A stretch of 57,387 nucleotides of DNA from an uncultured Pelagibacteraceae bacterium (GCA_902596045.1 CACJSJ010000005.1:1-57387), one strand, 5' to 3'. Shown: positions 35,603-44,364, counted from the first letter of the stretch. Numbers and translations are program-made. The notes: a model not told the origin generated them from the letters alone.

Positions 35603-36595
35603 TTAACCACCAGTTTTAGATAAATTTTTTGTTAGTCCAGTCTCTCCAAGCTCAAGGTAATGAGACTCTTTTTTAAATCTCATTTGACCTAATATAAGAT
35701 CTTTTAACTCTTCAGTTTGATCATCTTTTTGAAGCAAATGTCTTATGCTTATTCCTGTATTGCCAAATAAACAAAGTCTTAAATCTCCTTTTGATGTAAT
35801 TCTTAAACGGTTACACGATTTACAAAAATCTTTAGAATAAGGAGCGATAATTCCAAATTTCCCTTTGTAATCTGGATTTATATAATTTAGTGATGGACCA
35901 GCATCTAAACCTTGAGTTTGATATATCCAATTATTATCATTTAAATAACTTTTAAAAATTTTGGATGAAATGTGATATTTATTGAAATAATCTAAATTAT
36001 CTCCAGTTTGCATTAATTCAATATATCTAAAATTTACTTTATTAATTTTTATGAATTCAGACCATGCATTAAAATCTTTAGTAGATGCATTAATACCATT
36101 TAGAAGAACAGCATTTATTTTTATATTATCAAAACCTAAATCTTGTAAATTTTGAATTCCTTTAAGAATTTCAGGCAATCTGTCATGCTTAGTTACATTC
36201 TTAAAAGTTTCTCTATCCAAACTATCAATACTAATGTTAATACCATCTAAACCACTATCTATTAATAACTTTGCTTTTTGATCTAAATGATATCCGTTAG
36301 TAGTAATAACAACTTTTTTTATAGTTGTTTCATTTTTTAAAATTTTTACAATTTCGAAAAAATCTTTTCTTACTGTTGGTTCTCCACCAGTTAATCTAAT
36401 TTTTTGAACCCCCAACTCTGAAAATCCTTTAGCAAGACGTCTTATTTCATCTATATGTAAAAATTTTCTGTTATCACTTTTGTCTGCCATGTAACCATTG
36501 GGCAAACAGTAGCCACATTTAAAGTTACAAACTTCAGTTATAGACATTCTAATGTATGGAAATTTTCTACCAAAACTATCTTGCAAGTGTTGCAT
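35603..36595 (-). CDS. moaA: GTP 3',8-cyclase MoaA
   Basis: Radical SAM enzyme of 330 residues. The first [4Fe-4S] cluster is bound by C23, C27 and C30 (CNFKCGYC), with the SAM motif LTGGEPTVRKD. The second cluster is held by the three cysteines of CKSCNRLRITSKGDLRLC near the C-terminus. The end is KTGG, the GG tail conserved in MoaA. It is the first gene of a seven-gene operon (moaA, moaC, thioesterase, moaD, moaE, msrP, msrQ). A 150-bp divergent region separates it from the sulfite-dehydrogenase gene. Confidence 0.96.
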   Translation of the reverse strand: MQHLQDSFGRKFPYIRMSITEVCNFKCGYCLPNGYMADKSDNRKFLHIDEIRRLAKGFSELGVQKIRLTGGEPTVRKDFFEIVKILKNETTIKKVVITTNGYHLDQKAKLLIDSGLDGINISIDSLDRETFKNVTKHDRLPEILKGIQNLQDLGFDNIKINAVLLNGINASTKDFNAWSEFIKINKVNFRYIELMQTGDNLDYFNKYHISSKIFKSYLNDNNWIYQTQGLDAGPSLNYINPDYKGKFGIIAPYSKDFCKSCNRLRITSKGDLRLCLFGNTGISIRHLLQKDDQTEELKDLILGQMRFKKESHYLELGETGLTKNLSKTGG

Positions 36596-36746
36596 AAAAT
36601 AAACTTATACTAGAATCGTTAATTAATAAATTTAATTAAGAAAGAAAACTAATAAAAATTTACTACAACTCAAAATTGTAAATTAATTTTTATATTTTTA
36701 GTAAAGTATTTTTTTGATAATATTTAATCAAATCGGAGGTACTTTT

Positions 36747-37964
36747 ATGAGCAAAAATAAAACAAAATTAAACTTAAACAGAAGAAATTTTTTAACAGGA
36801 ACAGCAGCACTTGCTGGTATAGCTGCAACGGCATCAGTTGTACCAATAAGTATTGCTAATGCTAATCATACAGATGGAAAAAAAGGTTTACCAGATTTTA
36901 TAAATTGGAAAGATCGAGATGCTCTAATTGTGCACTCTGATAAAGGAATTGAAACTCATAGAAGTGCTATTGGTGAAAGTTTAGTCACTCCAAATAGAAA
37001 TATTTATATCAGAAATAATATGCCGACTATGACTGATACACAAATTGGTGATAGAAAAAAATGGAAAGTTTCTATAGAGGGTGTAAAAAATCCTCGAACT
37101 TTCACATTGGCTCAACTTCAAAAATTAGGCCATGAAACAAAGGCAACAATTTTACAGTGTTCAGGAAATGGAAGAGGATTTTTTGAACATAAGCCGAGAG
37201 GATCGCAATGGAAAACGGGTGCAGCAGCATGTGTTCTTTGGACTGGAGTTCCTATGAAAACAGTTGTTGATGCTTGCGGGGGCGTTAGTGGAGGAGCTGT
37301 GTATATGACTTCAGAAGGAGTTGATCATGTACCGACAGGTTTAGATCCAAAAAAAGCAATGATAGCTAGATCGGTTCCTAAAAAAGTTTACAAAGATGCA
37401 ATGCTTGCATGGGAAATGAATGGGGTTCCATTACCTAATGCGCATGGTGGACCACTAAGAATGGTTACACCAGGATATTTCGGAATTAATAATGTGAAAC
37501 ATTTAGGAAAAGTCGCTTTTACTTCAAAAGAGTCGTCTGTGAAATATATGGCAAAAAGCTACAGGATATCTCCGATTGGAAAAAAAGGATCTCAATATCC
37601 ATCTTGTTGGGAGATGCCAGTTAAATCATGGATAACAAGACCAACAAATGAAACAGGAATTACAAAATCTGGAAAAGTTCAAATTGTCGGGGTCGCTATG
37701 GGAGGCACAAAAAAAGTAAGAAGTGTAAAAGTATCTATCGATGGTGGAAAAAGTTGGAAAAAAGCAAAATTTATTGGACCTGACTTAGGAAAATATGCTT
37801 GGAGGCAGTTTGTTTTGGAAACAACCCTCTCTAAAGGTAGATATTCTATAGCAAGTTTAGCTTCAAATGGTGGAGATAAACAACCAGAGCTCAGAATGGA
37901 AAATAGAAGAGGCTATGCACATAACGGCTGGAAAGATCATAGCGTTGATATTACTGTAGTATAG
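36747..37964 (+). CDS. Sulfite dehydrogenase-like molybdopterin subunit (SorA/SoxC family)
   Basis: Sulfite-oxidase-fold molybdoenzyme of 405 residues. The ATG at 36747 has a GGAGG (36735-36739) in front; an ATG at 36714 would displace the signal. The twin-arginine signal is NRRNFLTGTAALAG (11-24) with cleavage after ANA. C138 in ILQCSGNGRGFF is the Mo ligand. NAHGGPLRMVTPGYFGINNVKHLG and a C-terminal Mo-co dimerisation domain with VKVSIDGGKSWKKA follow. The next gene encodes its probable electron acceptor, a cytochrome c. SorAB oxidises sulfite, while SoxCD acts on sulfane sulfur bound to SoxYZ; no sox genes are present here, so sulfite oxidation is favoured. Confidence 0.87.
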   Translation: MSKNKTKLNLNRRNFLTGTAALAGIAATASVVPISIANANHTDGKKGLPDFINWKDRDALIVHSDKGIETHRSAIGESLVTPNRNIYIRNNMPTMTDTQIGDRKKWKVSIEGVKNPRTFTLAQLQKLGHETKATILQCSGNGRGFFEHKPRGSQWKTGAAACVLWTGVPMKTVVDACGGVSGGAVYMTSEGVDHVPTGLDPKKAMIARSVPKKVYKDAMLAWEMNGVPLPNAHGGPLRMVTPGYFGINNVKHLGKVAFTSKESSVKYMAKSYRISPIGKKGSQYPSCWEMPVKSWITRPTNETGITKSGKVQIVGVAMGGTKKVRSVKVSIDGGKSWKKAKFIGPDLGKYAWRQFVLETTLSKGRYSIASLASNGGDKQPELRMENRRGYAHNGWKDHSVDITVV

Positions 37965-37990
37965 AAGTTAAAAAAGTTTAGAGTAAACTA

Positions 37991-38317
37991 ATGAGAATTA
38001 AAAAATTTTTATTGGTTCTTATATTTTTTTTATCAAATACACAAATATTATTTGCTGATGAAGCAAAAATGAATAAAGGATTACTAATCTTTAATGAAAC
38101 TGCTGGATGTGCAGCATGTCATGTTTTAAAAGCAGCTGGCTCAGAAGGAAACATTGGTCCAAATTTAGATACTGTTGAGGGTTTAAATTATGACTCTGTA
38201 ATGGATATCGTAATTCATGGTCTTGGAGTTATGCCTGCTTTTGGAGAAGATGAAATATTAAGTAAAGATGAAATAGATACAGTTTCATTTTATGTTGCAA
38301 ATTCAGTTGGTAAATAA
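37991..38317 (+). CDS. Small c-type cytochrome, partner of the sulfite dehydrogenase
   Basis: A 108-residue protein with a signal peptide (RIKKFLLVLIFFLSNTQILF, cleavage after FA at about 22) and one heme site C40-A-A-C43-H44. M81 in GLGVMPAFGE is the likely sixth ligand. It is 26 bp downstream of the SorA/SoxC-like gene and would carry electrons from it to the terminal oxidase, as SorB does. Followed by a strong hairpin. Confidence 0.88.
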   Translation: MRIKKFLLVLIFFLSNTQILFADEAKMNKGLLIFNETAGCAACHVLKAAGSEGNIGPNLDTVEGLNYDSVMDIVIHGLGVMPAFGEDEILSKDEIDTVSFYVANSVGK

Positions 38318-38336
38318 CTTATCTTTTAATAAAAAA

Positions 38337-38373
38337 TTAATTAACTTCAAGGTCAGGTCTTGAAGTTAATTAA
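38337..38373. terminator. Bidirectional terminator between cytochrome and GYD genes
   Basis: Perfect 15-bp arms TTAATTAACTTCAAG and CTTGAAGTTAATTAA around a 7-base loop. On the minus strand the stem is followed by TTTTTT (38336-38331), so it fits a Rho-independent terminator for the GYD gene best; on the plus strand it follows the cytochrome gene. Confidence 0.82.
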
Positions 38374-38378
38374 ATATA

Positions 38379-38696
38379 TTATTGGCCTGGAGCTTTATAA
38401 CCAATTTTACTTGCCTTAGTAGTCGCTTTTGTAAAATCAATAGTTTCTAAAATAGTTAAATTTTTTACAGCACCTGATGCTTCAACAACTAATTTAATTG
38501 CTGCAAAGTCTTCGAAACTAGGCACATCAGTTACAACTACGAAGTCGTATGAACCTCTTACAATGTCCATGCTATGCATTGTTCCACCCATAGCTTTAGT
38601 AAGTTGTTCAACTACAGCTTTTCTATCACTTGAAGGATCTTTTAAAAAACCTTGAAATGCTTTTTCTGTGTAGTTTCCCATTATGTATGCTTTCAT
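38379..38696 (-). CDS. GYD-domain protein
   Basis: A GYD-family (COG4274) protein of 105 residues with a ferredoxin-like alpha/beta fold. MKAYIMGNYTEKAFQGF, MHSMDIVRGSYDFVVVTDVP (the G-(S)-Y-D core) and the IKLVVEASGAVKNLTILETI helix-strand are recognisable. The function of the family is unknown. Good ribosome site AGGAG before the ATG. Ends at a bidirectional hairpin. Confidence 0.85.
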   Translation of the reverse strand: MKAYIMGNYTEKAFQGFLKDPSSDRKAVVEQLTKAMGGTMHSMDIVRGSYDFVVVTDVPSFEDFAAIKLVVEASGAVKNLTILETIDFTKATTKASKIGYKAPGQ

Positions 38697-38799
38697 AAAT
38701 ATCTCCTTTCTAATATTTTAGGTTATCATTGTTTTAAAATTATTTGATGTGTAAAAATTACATGGTAGACACAACCTACAGTCATGTTAGAGTAAAAAA

Positions 38800-40242
38800 A
38801 TGTACGAAAAACTTGGTCAATTTATTGATGGTAAGTGGCAACAATCCTCAGATAAAGGAACTTATGAAGTTATTAATCCAGCCACAGAAGAAATAATTGG
38901 ACATGCTTCAAAAGCAACTTCAGATGATGTTGAAAGAGCATTACAATCTGCAAAAAAAGGATTAGAGTTATGGAAAAAAACTCCACCCTGGCAAAGATCA
39001 TATATTATAAGACGTATTGCAGATAGGATTAGGGAAAAGCAAGATGTGCTTGCTAAGTGGATGACTTTAGAAGTTGGAAAGCCTCTAGCTGAAGCAAAAG
39101 GAGAAATTAATGGAGCTGCAGATATTTTTGAATGGAATGCTGAAGAAACAAAAAGAATTTTTGGACAAACTGTTGAGAGTAGATATGAAGATACAAGAGT
39201 ACATGTTTATTACCAACCAGTTGGAGTTGTTGCAGCCTTGTCTCCCTGGAACTTTCCTGCAGTTTTATCAGCCAGAAAAATATCAACAGCATTGGCAGCA
39301 GGATGTTCAGTAATAATAAAACCAGATGTAATTACTCCTGGAGTAGTTATGGAAATGGTAGACATTTGTAATAAATGTGGAGTTCCACCAGGTGTTGTAA
39401 ATCTATTATCTGGAGATCCTCCCAGTATTGCTCAGCAATTAATAGCTTCTGATATTGTTAAAAAAATATCTATAACTGGCTCTTCAAGGGTTGGAAAATT
39501 AATTTTAAAACAAGCAGCAGATAAAGTTCAAAGAGTTACTATGGAATTGAGTGGCCATTCACCTTTTATAGTTTTTAAAGATGCAGATATTAAAAAGGCT
39601 ACAGACATAGCAATTGCTGCAAAATTTAGAAATAATGGCCAAGTATGTATATCTCCTAATAGATTTTATATTCAAGAAGAGAAAAAAGATGAATTTGTAA
39701 ATTTATTTGTTGAAAAAACAAAAAAATTGAAAATTGGTAACGGTATGGATCCCGATACTCAATTAGGCCCCTTAACAACTCAAAAAAGATTAAACGAAGT
39801 TGAAACTTTAGTGGAAAAAACAAAAAAAGAAGGAGCTAAGGTTTTATTGGGTGGAAAAAGACCAGCAGGTTTTAATAAAGGATTTTTCTTTGAACCTACT
39901 ATATTTGATGATGTTAAAGATGATTTTACAATTATGAAAGAAGAGCCTTTTGGACCATTAGTACCCATGCTTTCTTTTAAATCGTTTGATGAAGTTATTA
40001 AAAGAGCTAATAATCATGAATTAGGTTTATGTAGTTATGTTTGTACCAATTCAATGGAGAAAGCACATTTAGCATCAGAACAACTAGAAACTGGATCAGT
40101 AGCAGTTAACACAGGAGTAGTAGCAATAGCAGAAGCACCTTTTGGAGGAATAAAACAAAGCGGATATGGTAGAGAAGGTGGTTCAAATGCAATAAAAGAT
40201 TACTTGAACGTTAAGTATACTCATTTGGGTATTAAGGGATAA
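38800..40242 (+). CDS. NAD(P)-dependent aldehyde dehydrogenase, succinate-semialdehyde type
   Basis: Aldehyde dehydrogenase of 480 residues. The cofactor region is VVAALSPWNFPAVLSARKIS, the general base Glu lies in TMELSGHSPFIVFKDAD (ELSG instead of the usual ELGG), and the nucleophile is Cys in NNGQVCISPNRF. The active-site Cys context and the N-terminal PPWQRSYIIRRIADRI and LEVGKPLAEAKGEI resemble succinate-semialdehyde dehydrogenases (GabD), but specificity within this superfamily cannot be read safely. The leader (38760-38787) can form a bulged hairpin with ACATG/CATGT and GTAG/CTAC. Confidence 0.9.
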   Translation: MYEKLGQFIDGKWQQSSDKGTYEVINPATEEIIGHASKATSDDVERALQSAKKGLELWKKTPPWQRSYIIRRIADRIREKQDVLAKWMTLEVGKPLAEAKGEINGAADIFEWNAEETKRIFGQTVESRYEDTRVHVYYQPVGVVAALSPWNFPAVLSARKISTALAAGCSVIIKPDVITPGVVMEMVDICNKCGVPPGVVNLLSGDPPSIAQQLIASDIVKKISITGSSRVGKLILKQAADKVQRVTMELSGHSPFIVFKDADIKKATDIAIAAKFRNNGQVCISPNRFYIQEEKKDEFVNLFVEKTKKLKIGNGMDPDTQLGPLTTQKRLNEVETLVEKTKKEGAKVLLGGKRPAGFNKGFFFEPTIFDDVKDDFTIMKEEPFGPLVPMLSFKSFDEVIKRANNHELGLCSYVCTNSMEKAHLASEQLETGSVAVNTGVVAIAEAPFGGIKQSGYGREGGSNAIKDYLNVKYTHLGIKG

Positions 40243-40253
40243 TCTTAATTATA

Positions 40254-40961
40254 ATGATTGAATTAACAGTTGCCTTTGGAGCAGGTTTAATAAGTTTTTT
40301 GTCTCCTTGTGTATTGCCATTAATTCCAGGTTATATTTCTTATATATCGGGGAGTTCCTTAAATGAATTGTTAGAAAAAAAGAGTATAAACTTAATTCCA
40401 ATATTTTTATTTACACTAGGTTTTTCAATTGTTTTTATAATTTTTGGCGCTGCTTCCACTTTTTTAGGTCAAGTATTACTTCAAAACTCTTACGAGTTAA
40501 GAATATTTGCTGGATTAGTAATAGTAATTCTTTCATTACATATTATTGGAATAATAAATTTAAAATTCCTAAATTATGAAAAAAGAATTCAAACAAATAC
40601 AAATACAAATTTTTATAGTCCTATATTAATTGGTATGGCTTTTGCTTTTGGTTGGACACCTTGTATTGGTCCAATCCTAGGTTCAATCTTAGTTCTAGCT
40701 GCTACAGAGGAAAGTATAAATAAAGGTATTTTGCTTTTAATTTCTTATTCCTTGGGATTAGCCTTGCCATTTATTTTATCAGGATATCTGATACAAAAAT
40801 TTTTGATATTTTCTAAAAATTTTAAAAAGAATATTAATCTGGTGTCTAAAATAGGTGGATTTATTCTATTAATTACTGGTATTTTGATATTAACTAACCA
40901 ATTACAAGCTTTGGGATTTTATTTGTTAAATATTTTTCCATTCTTACAAAATTTTGGATAG
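40254..40961 (+). CDS. ccdA: CcdA-type cytochrome c biogenesis/thiol transport protein
   Basis: Membrane protein of 235 residues with six helices of the DsbD-gamma/CcdA family. The two redox cysteines are in FLSPCVLPLIPGYISYISG and FGWTPCIGPILGS, with the usual flanking prolines. It moves reducing equivalents across the membrane to keep heme-binding cysteines of apocytochromes reduced. The 12-bp gap to the upstream dehydrogenase suggests shared transcription. The thioredoxin partner is not in the window. Confidence 0.93.
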   Translation: MIELTVAFGAGLISFLSPCVLPLIPGYISYISGSSLNELLEKKSINLIPIFLFTLGFSIVFIIFGAASTFLGQVLLQNSYELRIFAGLVIVILSLHIIGIINLKFLNYEKRIQTNTNTNFYSPILIGMAFAFGWTPCIGPILGSILVLAATEESINKGILLLISYSLGLALPFILSGYLIQKFLIFSKNFKKNINLVSKIGGFILLITGILILTNQLQALGFYLLNIFPFLQNFG

Positions 40962-40969
40962 AAAATATT

Positions 40970-41557
40970 ATGAAAATTTATCAAATAGACTCTAGTGCTA
41001 GAAAAGAAGGCTCAACTTCAAGGGCTTTAGCTAAAAAATTATTAAATAAAATAAAAAAACCAAATGATGAAGTTATTTATCGAGATCTAGATGATGAAAT
41101 GGTTTTTGTATCAGGTTTAACAGAGTCAGGTATGAAAATTGCTGAAAAAGATCAAACTGAACATCATAAAAAGATGTTTGAATTGTCAGATACTTTAGTG
41201 AAGGAGCTTAAGGAAAGTGATATCATTATAATATCTGCCCCAATTTATAATTATGGTCCCCCTGCAACTTTAAAAGCTTGGTCAGATCTTGCTGCTCGTA
41301 TCGGAGAGACTTTTAAATTTAAACCCGACGGTAGAAGAGAGGGCCTATTAAAAAATAAACGTGCTTATTTAGTAATTACTTCTGGTGGTACAAAACTTAA
41401 TAGTAATGAGGATTTTTTAACTCCTTGGCTTAAATTTATTTTGAATTTTTTTGGAATAGAAAAAGTTGAAGTAGTAAGCGCTGATCAAATGGCACTTGAT
41501 TATGAAAAATCAATTAAAGATGCAGAAAGACAGATAGAAAAAATCTCTACTCGTTAA
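40970..41557 (+). CDS. FMN-dependent NADH-azoreductase-like flavoprotein
   Basis: Flavodoxin-like protein of 195 residues: IDSSARKEGSTSRALAKKLL forms the phosphate-binding loop, and APIYNYGPPATLKAWSDLAAR the FMN-contact segment typical of AzoR (P-M-Y-N-F in E. coli). ITSGGTKLNSNEDFLTPWLKFILNFFGI closes the fold. AzoR enzymes reduce quinones and azo compounds with NADH. The physiological substrate here is unknown. 8 bp after ccdA. Confidence 0.87.
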   Translation: MKIYQIDSSARKEGSTSRALAKKLLNKIKKPNDEVIYRDLDDEMVFVSGLTESGMKIAEKDQTEHHKKMFELSDTLVKELKESDIIIISAPIYNYGPPATLKAWSDLAARIGETFKFKPDGRREGLLKNKRAYLVITSGGTKLNSNEDFLTPWLKFILNFFGIEKVEVVSADQMALDYEKSIKDAERQIEKISTR

Positions 41558-41599
41558 TTTAAGCTTTATTCAATACCAATATAATAGTAATAGGAACAT

Positions 41600-42406
41600 G
41601 TGTTTAAAATAAAATCCTCAGATTACAAAACTTATTCTAAGTTTATTGAAAATTTAGCAAAAAAATTGACTAAATTTTATTATTTAAAATTGAATAAGCC
41701 TTTTAAAGTGTCTAACAAACTTAAGGGAAAAGGATACGATCCTGTTACCAGTGCTGATAAAGCATTTGAAAAATTTATAAGAAAAGAGATTAAAAAAAAA
41801 TTTCCTGAGCACCAAGTGATAGGGGAGGAATATGGTCACAAAAAAAGTAAAAGTGATTTTTCATGGGTGATTGATCCAATTGATGGAACAAGATCTTTTG
41901 TTATTGGTAATCCCACTTGGAGCAATTTAATATCACTTAATTACAAAGGTAATCCAGTTGTAGGTCTTGCAAATTTTCCAATACTTAAAAAATTTTATTT
42001 TAATAATTCTTTAAATTCAGCATATGTTTCAGAAAATGGAAAAAAAAGAAGAATAAAAATTAATAGTAAAGCAACTTTTTCAAATATGAAATTATCAGCA
42101 GCTTTTCATGGGAGTCTTTCATTAAATCAACAAAAAAAAATACCTCAAATATTAAAACGAATGCAATTTCCTTGTGCAGATGCTTTAAGCTATTCTCATT
42201 TTGCAGAAGGTAAATTAGATATTGTTATTCAATATGGAAATAAAATTTGGGATATTCATGCTTTGATTCCAATAATTAGATCTGCAGGAGGTATAGTTAC
42301 AACCTGGAAAAATGATGATGCTAAAAAGGCTGGAAATATAATTTGTTCAGCAAATAAAAGCCTACATAAAAAAATACTTAAAATTTTAAAACCTGTCTCT
42401 AAGTAG
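41600..42406 (+). CDS. Inositol monophosphatase-family phosphatase (HisN-like)
   Basis: Mg-dependent phosphatase of 268 residues, starting with GTG at 41600. The metal-binding motifs are GEEYG (near 80), WVIDPIDGTRSFVIGNP and a C-terminal WDIHALIPIIRSAGG. The DGTRSF form is more like histidinol-phosphate phosphatases of the HisN group than like SuhB (DGTxNF), so a role in histidine synthesis is possible. Its stop overlaps that of the convergent SMR gene by 8 bp. Confidence 0.87.
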   Translation: MFKIKSSDYKTYSKFIENLAKKLTKFYYLKLNKPFKVSNKLKGKGYDPVTSADKAFEKFIRKEIKKKFPEHQVIGEEYGHKKSKSDFSWVIDPIDGTRSFVIGNPTWSNLISLNYKGNPVVGLANFPILKKFYFNNSLNSAYVSENGKKRRIKINSKATFSNMKLSAAFHGSLSLNQQKKIPQILKRMQFPCADALSYSHFAEGKLDIVIQYGNKIWDIHALIPIIRSAGGIVTTWKNDDAKKAGNIICSANKSLHKKILKILKPVSK

Positions 42407-42734
42407 TTTTACCAAGCAAGTTAACTATTAACACCCCAGAAATGATTAAAGCTAAACCAATGATAGTATAAAGATCTGGCATCTGATTAAATTTATAAAT
42501 TCCAATAAAAGTTGTAGCTATGATGCATAAACCAGCAAAAGAGGCATACGTGACTCCAACTGGGATAATTTTCATTACTATTGATAATGTAAACATGCAC
42601 CCAACAATACTTACTGCTGTAAGCATACTTGGAAAGAGTAAAGTAAAACCTTGAGCACTTTTAGCAAAACCATTAGCTGCAGTACCTAGAATGACGGCTA
42701 TTATAAGCACAATGTATGCTGAGATATTGCTCAT
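42399..42734 (-). CDS. SMR-family membrane protein lacking the key glutamate
   Basis: A 111-residue, four-helix protein that aligns with EmrE without gaps at the start: SAQGFTLLFPS matches SEGFTRLWPS, IPVGVTYASFAG matches IPTGIAYAIWSG, and the C-terminal IIGLALIISGVLIVNLLGKT is typical. Val14 occupies the position of Glu14, the proton- and substrate-binding residue of EmrE, and the Trp63 position is not Trp. It is therefore unlikely to be a cation/proton drug antiporter. Possibly a transporter of another solute or a DMT relative. First or last gene of the small-gene cluster. Confidence 0.85.
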   Translation of the reverse strand: MSNISAYIVLIIAVILGTAANGFAKSAQGFTLLFPSMLTAVSIVGCMFTLSIVMKIIPVGVTYASFAGLCIIATTFIGIYKFNQMPDLYTIIGLALIISGVLIVNLLGKTT

Positions 42735-42749
42735 TAAATAAGATTAAGC

Positions 42750-42971
42750 TTATTTAGTGATTTTATCTACAAACTTTTTTGCGAAGGGGCCAACCAATAA
42801 AGCTGTAGATATTGCGATAGGAAGCCCTACAGCCCAAGCTTTTAAAAATCTATTTAAGTAACCACCATCTATACCAGTATTCACGTATGTAATTATTAAG
42901 GTCATAAGTAAACTCATGGTAAAACCCATAACCAGTATAAATAAAAAGTTATGATATTTTTTAGGAAACAT
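42750..42971 (-). CDS. DUF2798 membrane protein
   Basis: A 73-residue protein with two hydrophobic helices. FLFILVMGFTMSLLMTLIIT, a short loop with NTGIDGGYLNRFLKAW, and GLPIAISTALLVGPFAKKFV fit DUF2798. Function unknown. 17 bp downstream of the SnoaL-like gene and 15 bp upstream of the SMR gene, so probably in one operon. Confidence 0.85.
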   Translation of the reverse strand: MFPKKYHNFLFILVMGFTMSLLMTLIITYVNTGIDGGYLNRFLKAWAVGLPIAISTALLVGPFAKKFVDKITK

Positions 42972-42988
42972 TGAATAAAGTTTATACT

Positions 42989-43309
42989 TTATTTTGGTAG
43001 TTTAGTAGCTCCTGTTTCTTGGTATGCTACCTTTCCATCTTTAAACTTATAATAAGTCATAACAGCTTCTTTATTACCATCATTAAAAGTTACCATTGCA
43101 TGTTCGAAACCAACTTCATCATTTTCAAAAAGCACTCTTAAATTACTTTTTTTAACATCTTTCATACCAACCCAACCAACTACATCTTTCTTAGTCAAGC
43201 TTTTACCAGATGAATGCATTAAAAATTGATAGTCATCATGTATTAATTCTTCTGCTCCAGCGGTATCACCTTCATTCACTATTTTAGTCATCTTTTCTAT
43301 AATCGACAT
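42989..43309 (-). CDS. SnoaL/NTF2-like protein
   Basis: A 106-residue protein with the NTF2-like cone fold pattern: MTKIVNEGDTAGAEELIHDDYQFLMHSSG at the start (helix then strand), a central ENDEVGFEHAMVTFNDGN and the final MTYYKFKDGKVAYQETGATKL. Members are isomerases, cyclases or binding proteins; no substrate is evident. AGGAG precedes the ATG. Part of the 42.4-45.4 kb minus-strand cluster. Confidence 0.75.
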   Translation of the reverse strand: MSIIEKMTKIVNEGDTAGAEELIHDDYQFLMHSSGKSLTKKDVVGWVGMKDVKKSNLRVLFENDEVGFEHAMVTFNDGNKEAVMTYYKFKDGKVAYQETGATKLPK

Positions 43310-43320
43310 AATTTCTCCTG

Positions 43321-43737
43321 TTAAATATAAATTTTATCAGCTAGACCGTAGCAAAGAATTGCACTTAAAATAGTTAAAAATAAAGGGGCATAGATTGCTT
43401 CGTCTGAAGTTTTATCTGTATGTCCAAGTTTATTCATTTTTGTACTATAAAAACCAACTATAAACGCTGACAGATTTTGTAAAAATATTAAGTTAAAGAA
43501 TGCCCAAGTTGCTTCCAAACCATTTGGTCTAATAAATCCTACATAAATTGCCATTACAGTTGAGCCAATAAATATAGATCCAAAAAATCTTACAATCCCA
43601 GCTCCCGTATCATGCATTCCATATTGATTTAAAAAAGATTGAGTTAGAAAAACACATCTAAACCCGTAATAAGCAAATCCTATAAAATGAATTAAAAATA
43701 CAGCTAAATAAATTATTCCATTAAATTTTTCTAACAT
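43321..43737 (-). CDS. Unknown four-helix membrane protein
   Basis: A 138-residue protein with about four hydrophobic helices (near 5-25, 45-65, 75-95 and 115-135). Charged or polar motifs are FAYYGFRCVFLTQSFLNQYG and RFFGSIFIGSTVM. I do not recognise the family. It lies 11 bp upstream of the SnoaL-like gene and 12 bp after the 102-residue protein, so it is expressed with the cluster. Confidence 0.75.
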   Translation of the reverse strand: MLEKFNGIIYLAVFLIHFIGFAYYGFRCVFLTQSFLNQYGMHDTGAGIVRFFGSIFIGSTVMAIYVGFIRPNGLEATWAFFNLIFLQNLSAFIVGFYSTKMNKLGHTDKTSDEAIYAPLFLTILSAILCYGLADKIYI

Positions 43738-43749
43738 AATTTATGTTCC

Positions 43750-44058
43750 TTAACTAAATATTGGTCTAATCTCATCTTCAATAGTACCTTCTATTGCAAC
43801 TTCTTTCAATTGTTCTAAAAGTTTTATATATTCAGGATCTGCAGACATGTTAGCGTCAGCGTCATTATCACCTTCAAACATAGTTCCGATTAAGGTCTCT
43901 CTTATTGTTCTTGGGTCTCCACCCATTTGAAAAGAAAAATAAACTTCATGATTAGGGTAATGTTTTTTTCTAACCGCCGCTAAACCCTTTCCAATTTCCA
44001 TTGCTTTTCCTAAACCGTCATCTTTTACTCTCATTGTTCTTGTATAAATTACTTTCAT
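43750..44058 (-). CDS. Unknown small protein, possible alpha/beta-barrel dimer
   Basis: A 102-residue soluble protein. MKVIYTRTMRVKDDGLGKAM suggests a first strand and helix, EVYFSFQMGGDPRTIRETLIG a central strand, and YIKLLEQLKEVAIEGTIEDE a last helix. The order fits a ferredoxin-like dimeric barrel as in NIPSNAP/ABM proteins, but there is no firm family match. Separated from its neighbours by 12 and 15 bp. Confidence 0.7.
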   Translation of the reverse strand: MKVIYTRTMRVKDDGLGKAMEIGKGLAAVRKKHYPNHEVYFSFQMGGDPRTIRETLIGTMFEGDNDADANMSADPEYIKLLEQLKEVAIEGTIEDEIRPIFS

Positions 44059-44073
44059 TCTTAATCCTTTTTT

Positions 44074-44364
44074 TTATTTAGCATTAAAATCTATAATATC
44101 ATCTGTACACTCAACAAATTTATGAGGTTCATAGAAATCATTCATAGACTCTAACTGCTTATTAATTGCATCTGGATCTGTACCTTTCCACCAACAAAAC
44201 ATTGTTAAATTATCACCTGGTGTATTCCAGCTCATTTGACATTTTGCATTATCACTTGTCATTGCTTTAGTCATATCTTCCATAGACATCGAACCAGTAA
44301 CTTCTATCATTTTAGCTTTAGCTTCTTTTGATTTAAAAGTGTGTGTTACTATATAGTTTTTCAT
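44074..44364 (-). CDS. Unknown small protein with ferredoxin-like pattern
   Basis: A 96-residue soluble protein. The middle, CQMSWNTPGDNLTMFCWWKG, followed by TDPDAINKQLESMNDFYEPH, recalls DUF4242-type proteins (S-W-x-x-D and F-C followed by a D/P helix), but the match is weak. Three Cys residues. Precedes the 102-residue gene by 15 bp. Confidence 0.7.
   Translation of the reverse strand: MKNYIVTHTFKSKEAKAKMIEVTGSMSMEDMTKAMTSDNAKCQMSWNTPGDNLTMFCWWKGTDPDAINKQLESMNDFYEPHKFVECTDDIIDFNAK

Noticed and set aside
38760-38787. Riboswitch in front of the second aldehyde dehydrogenase
   Set aside because: Only one small bulged hairpin is seen, which is not enough to propose a riboswitch.
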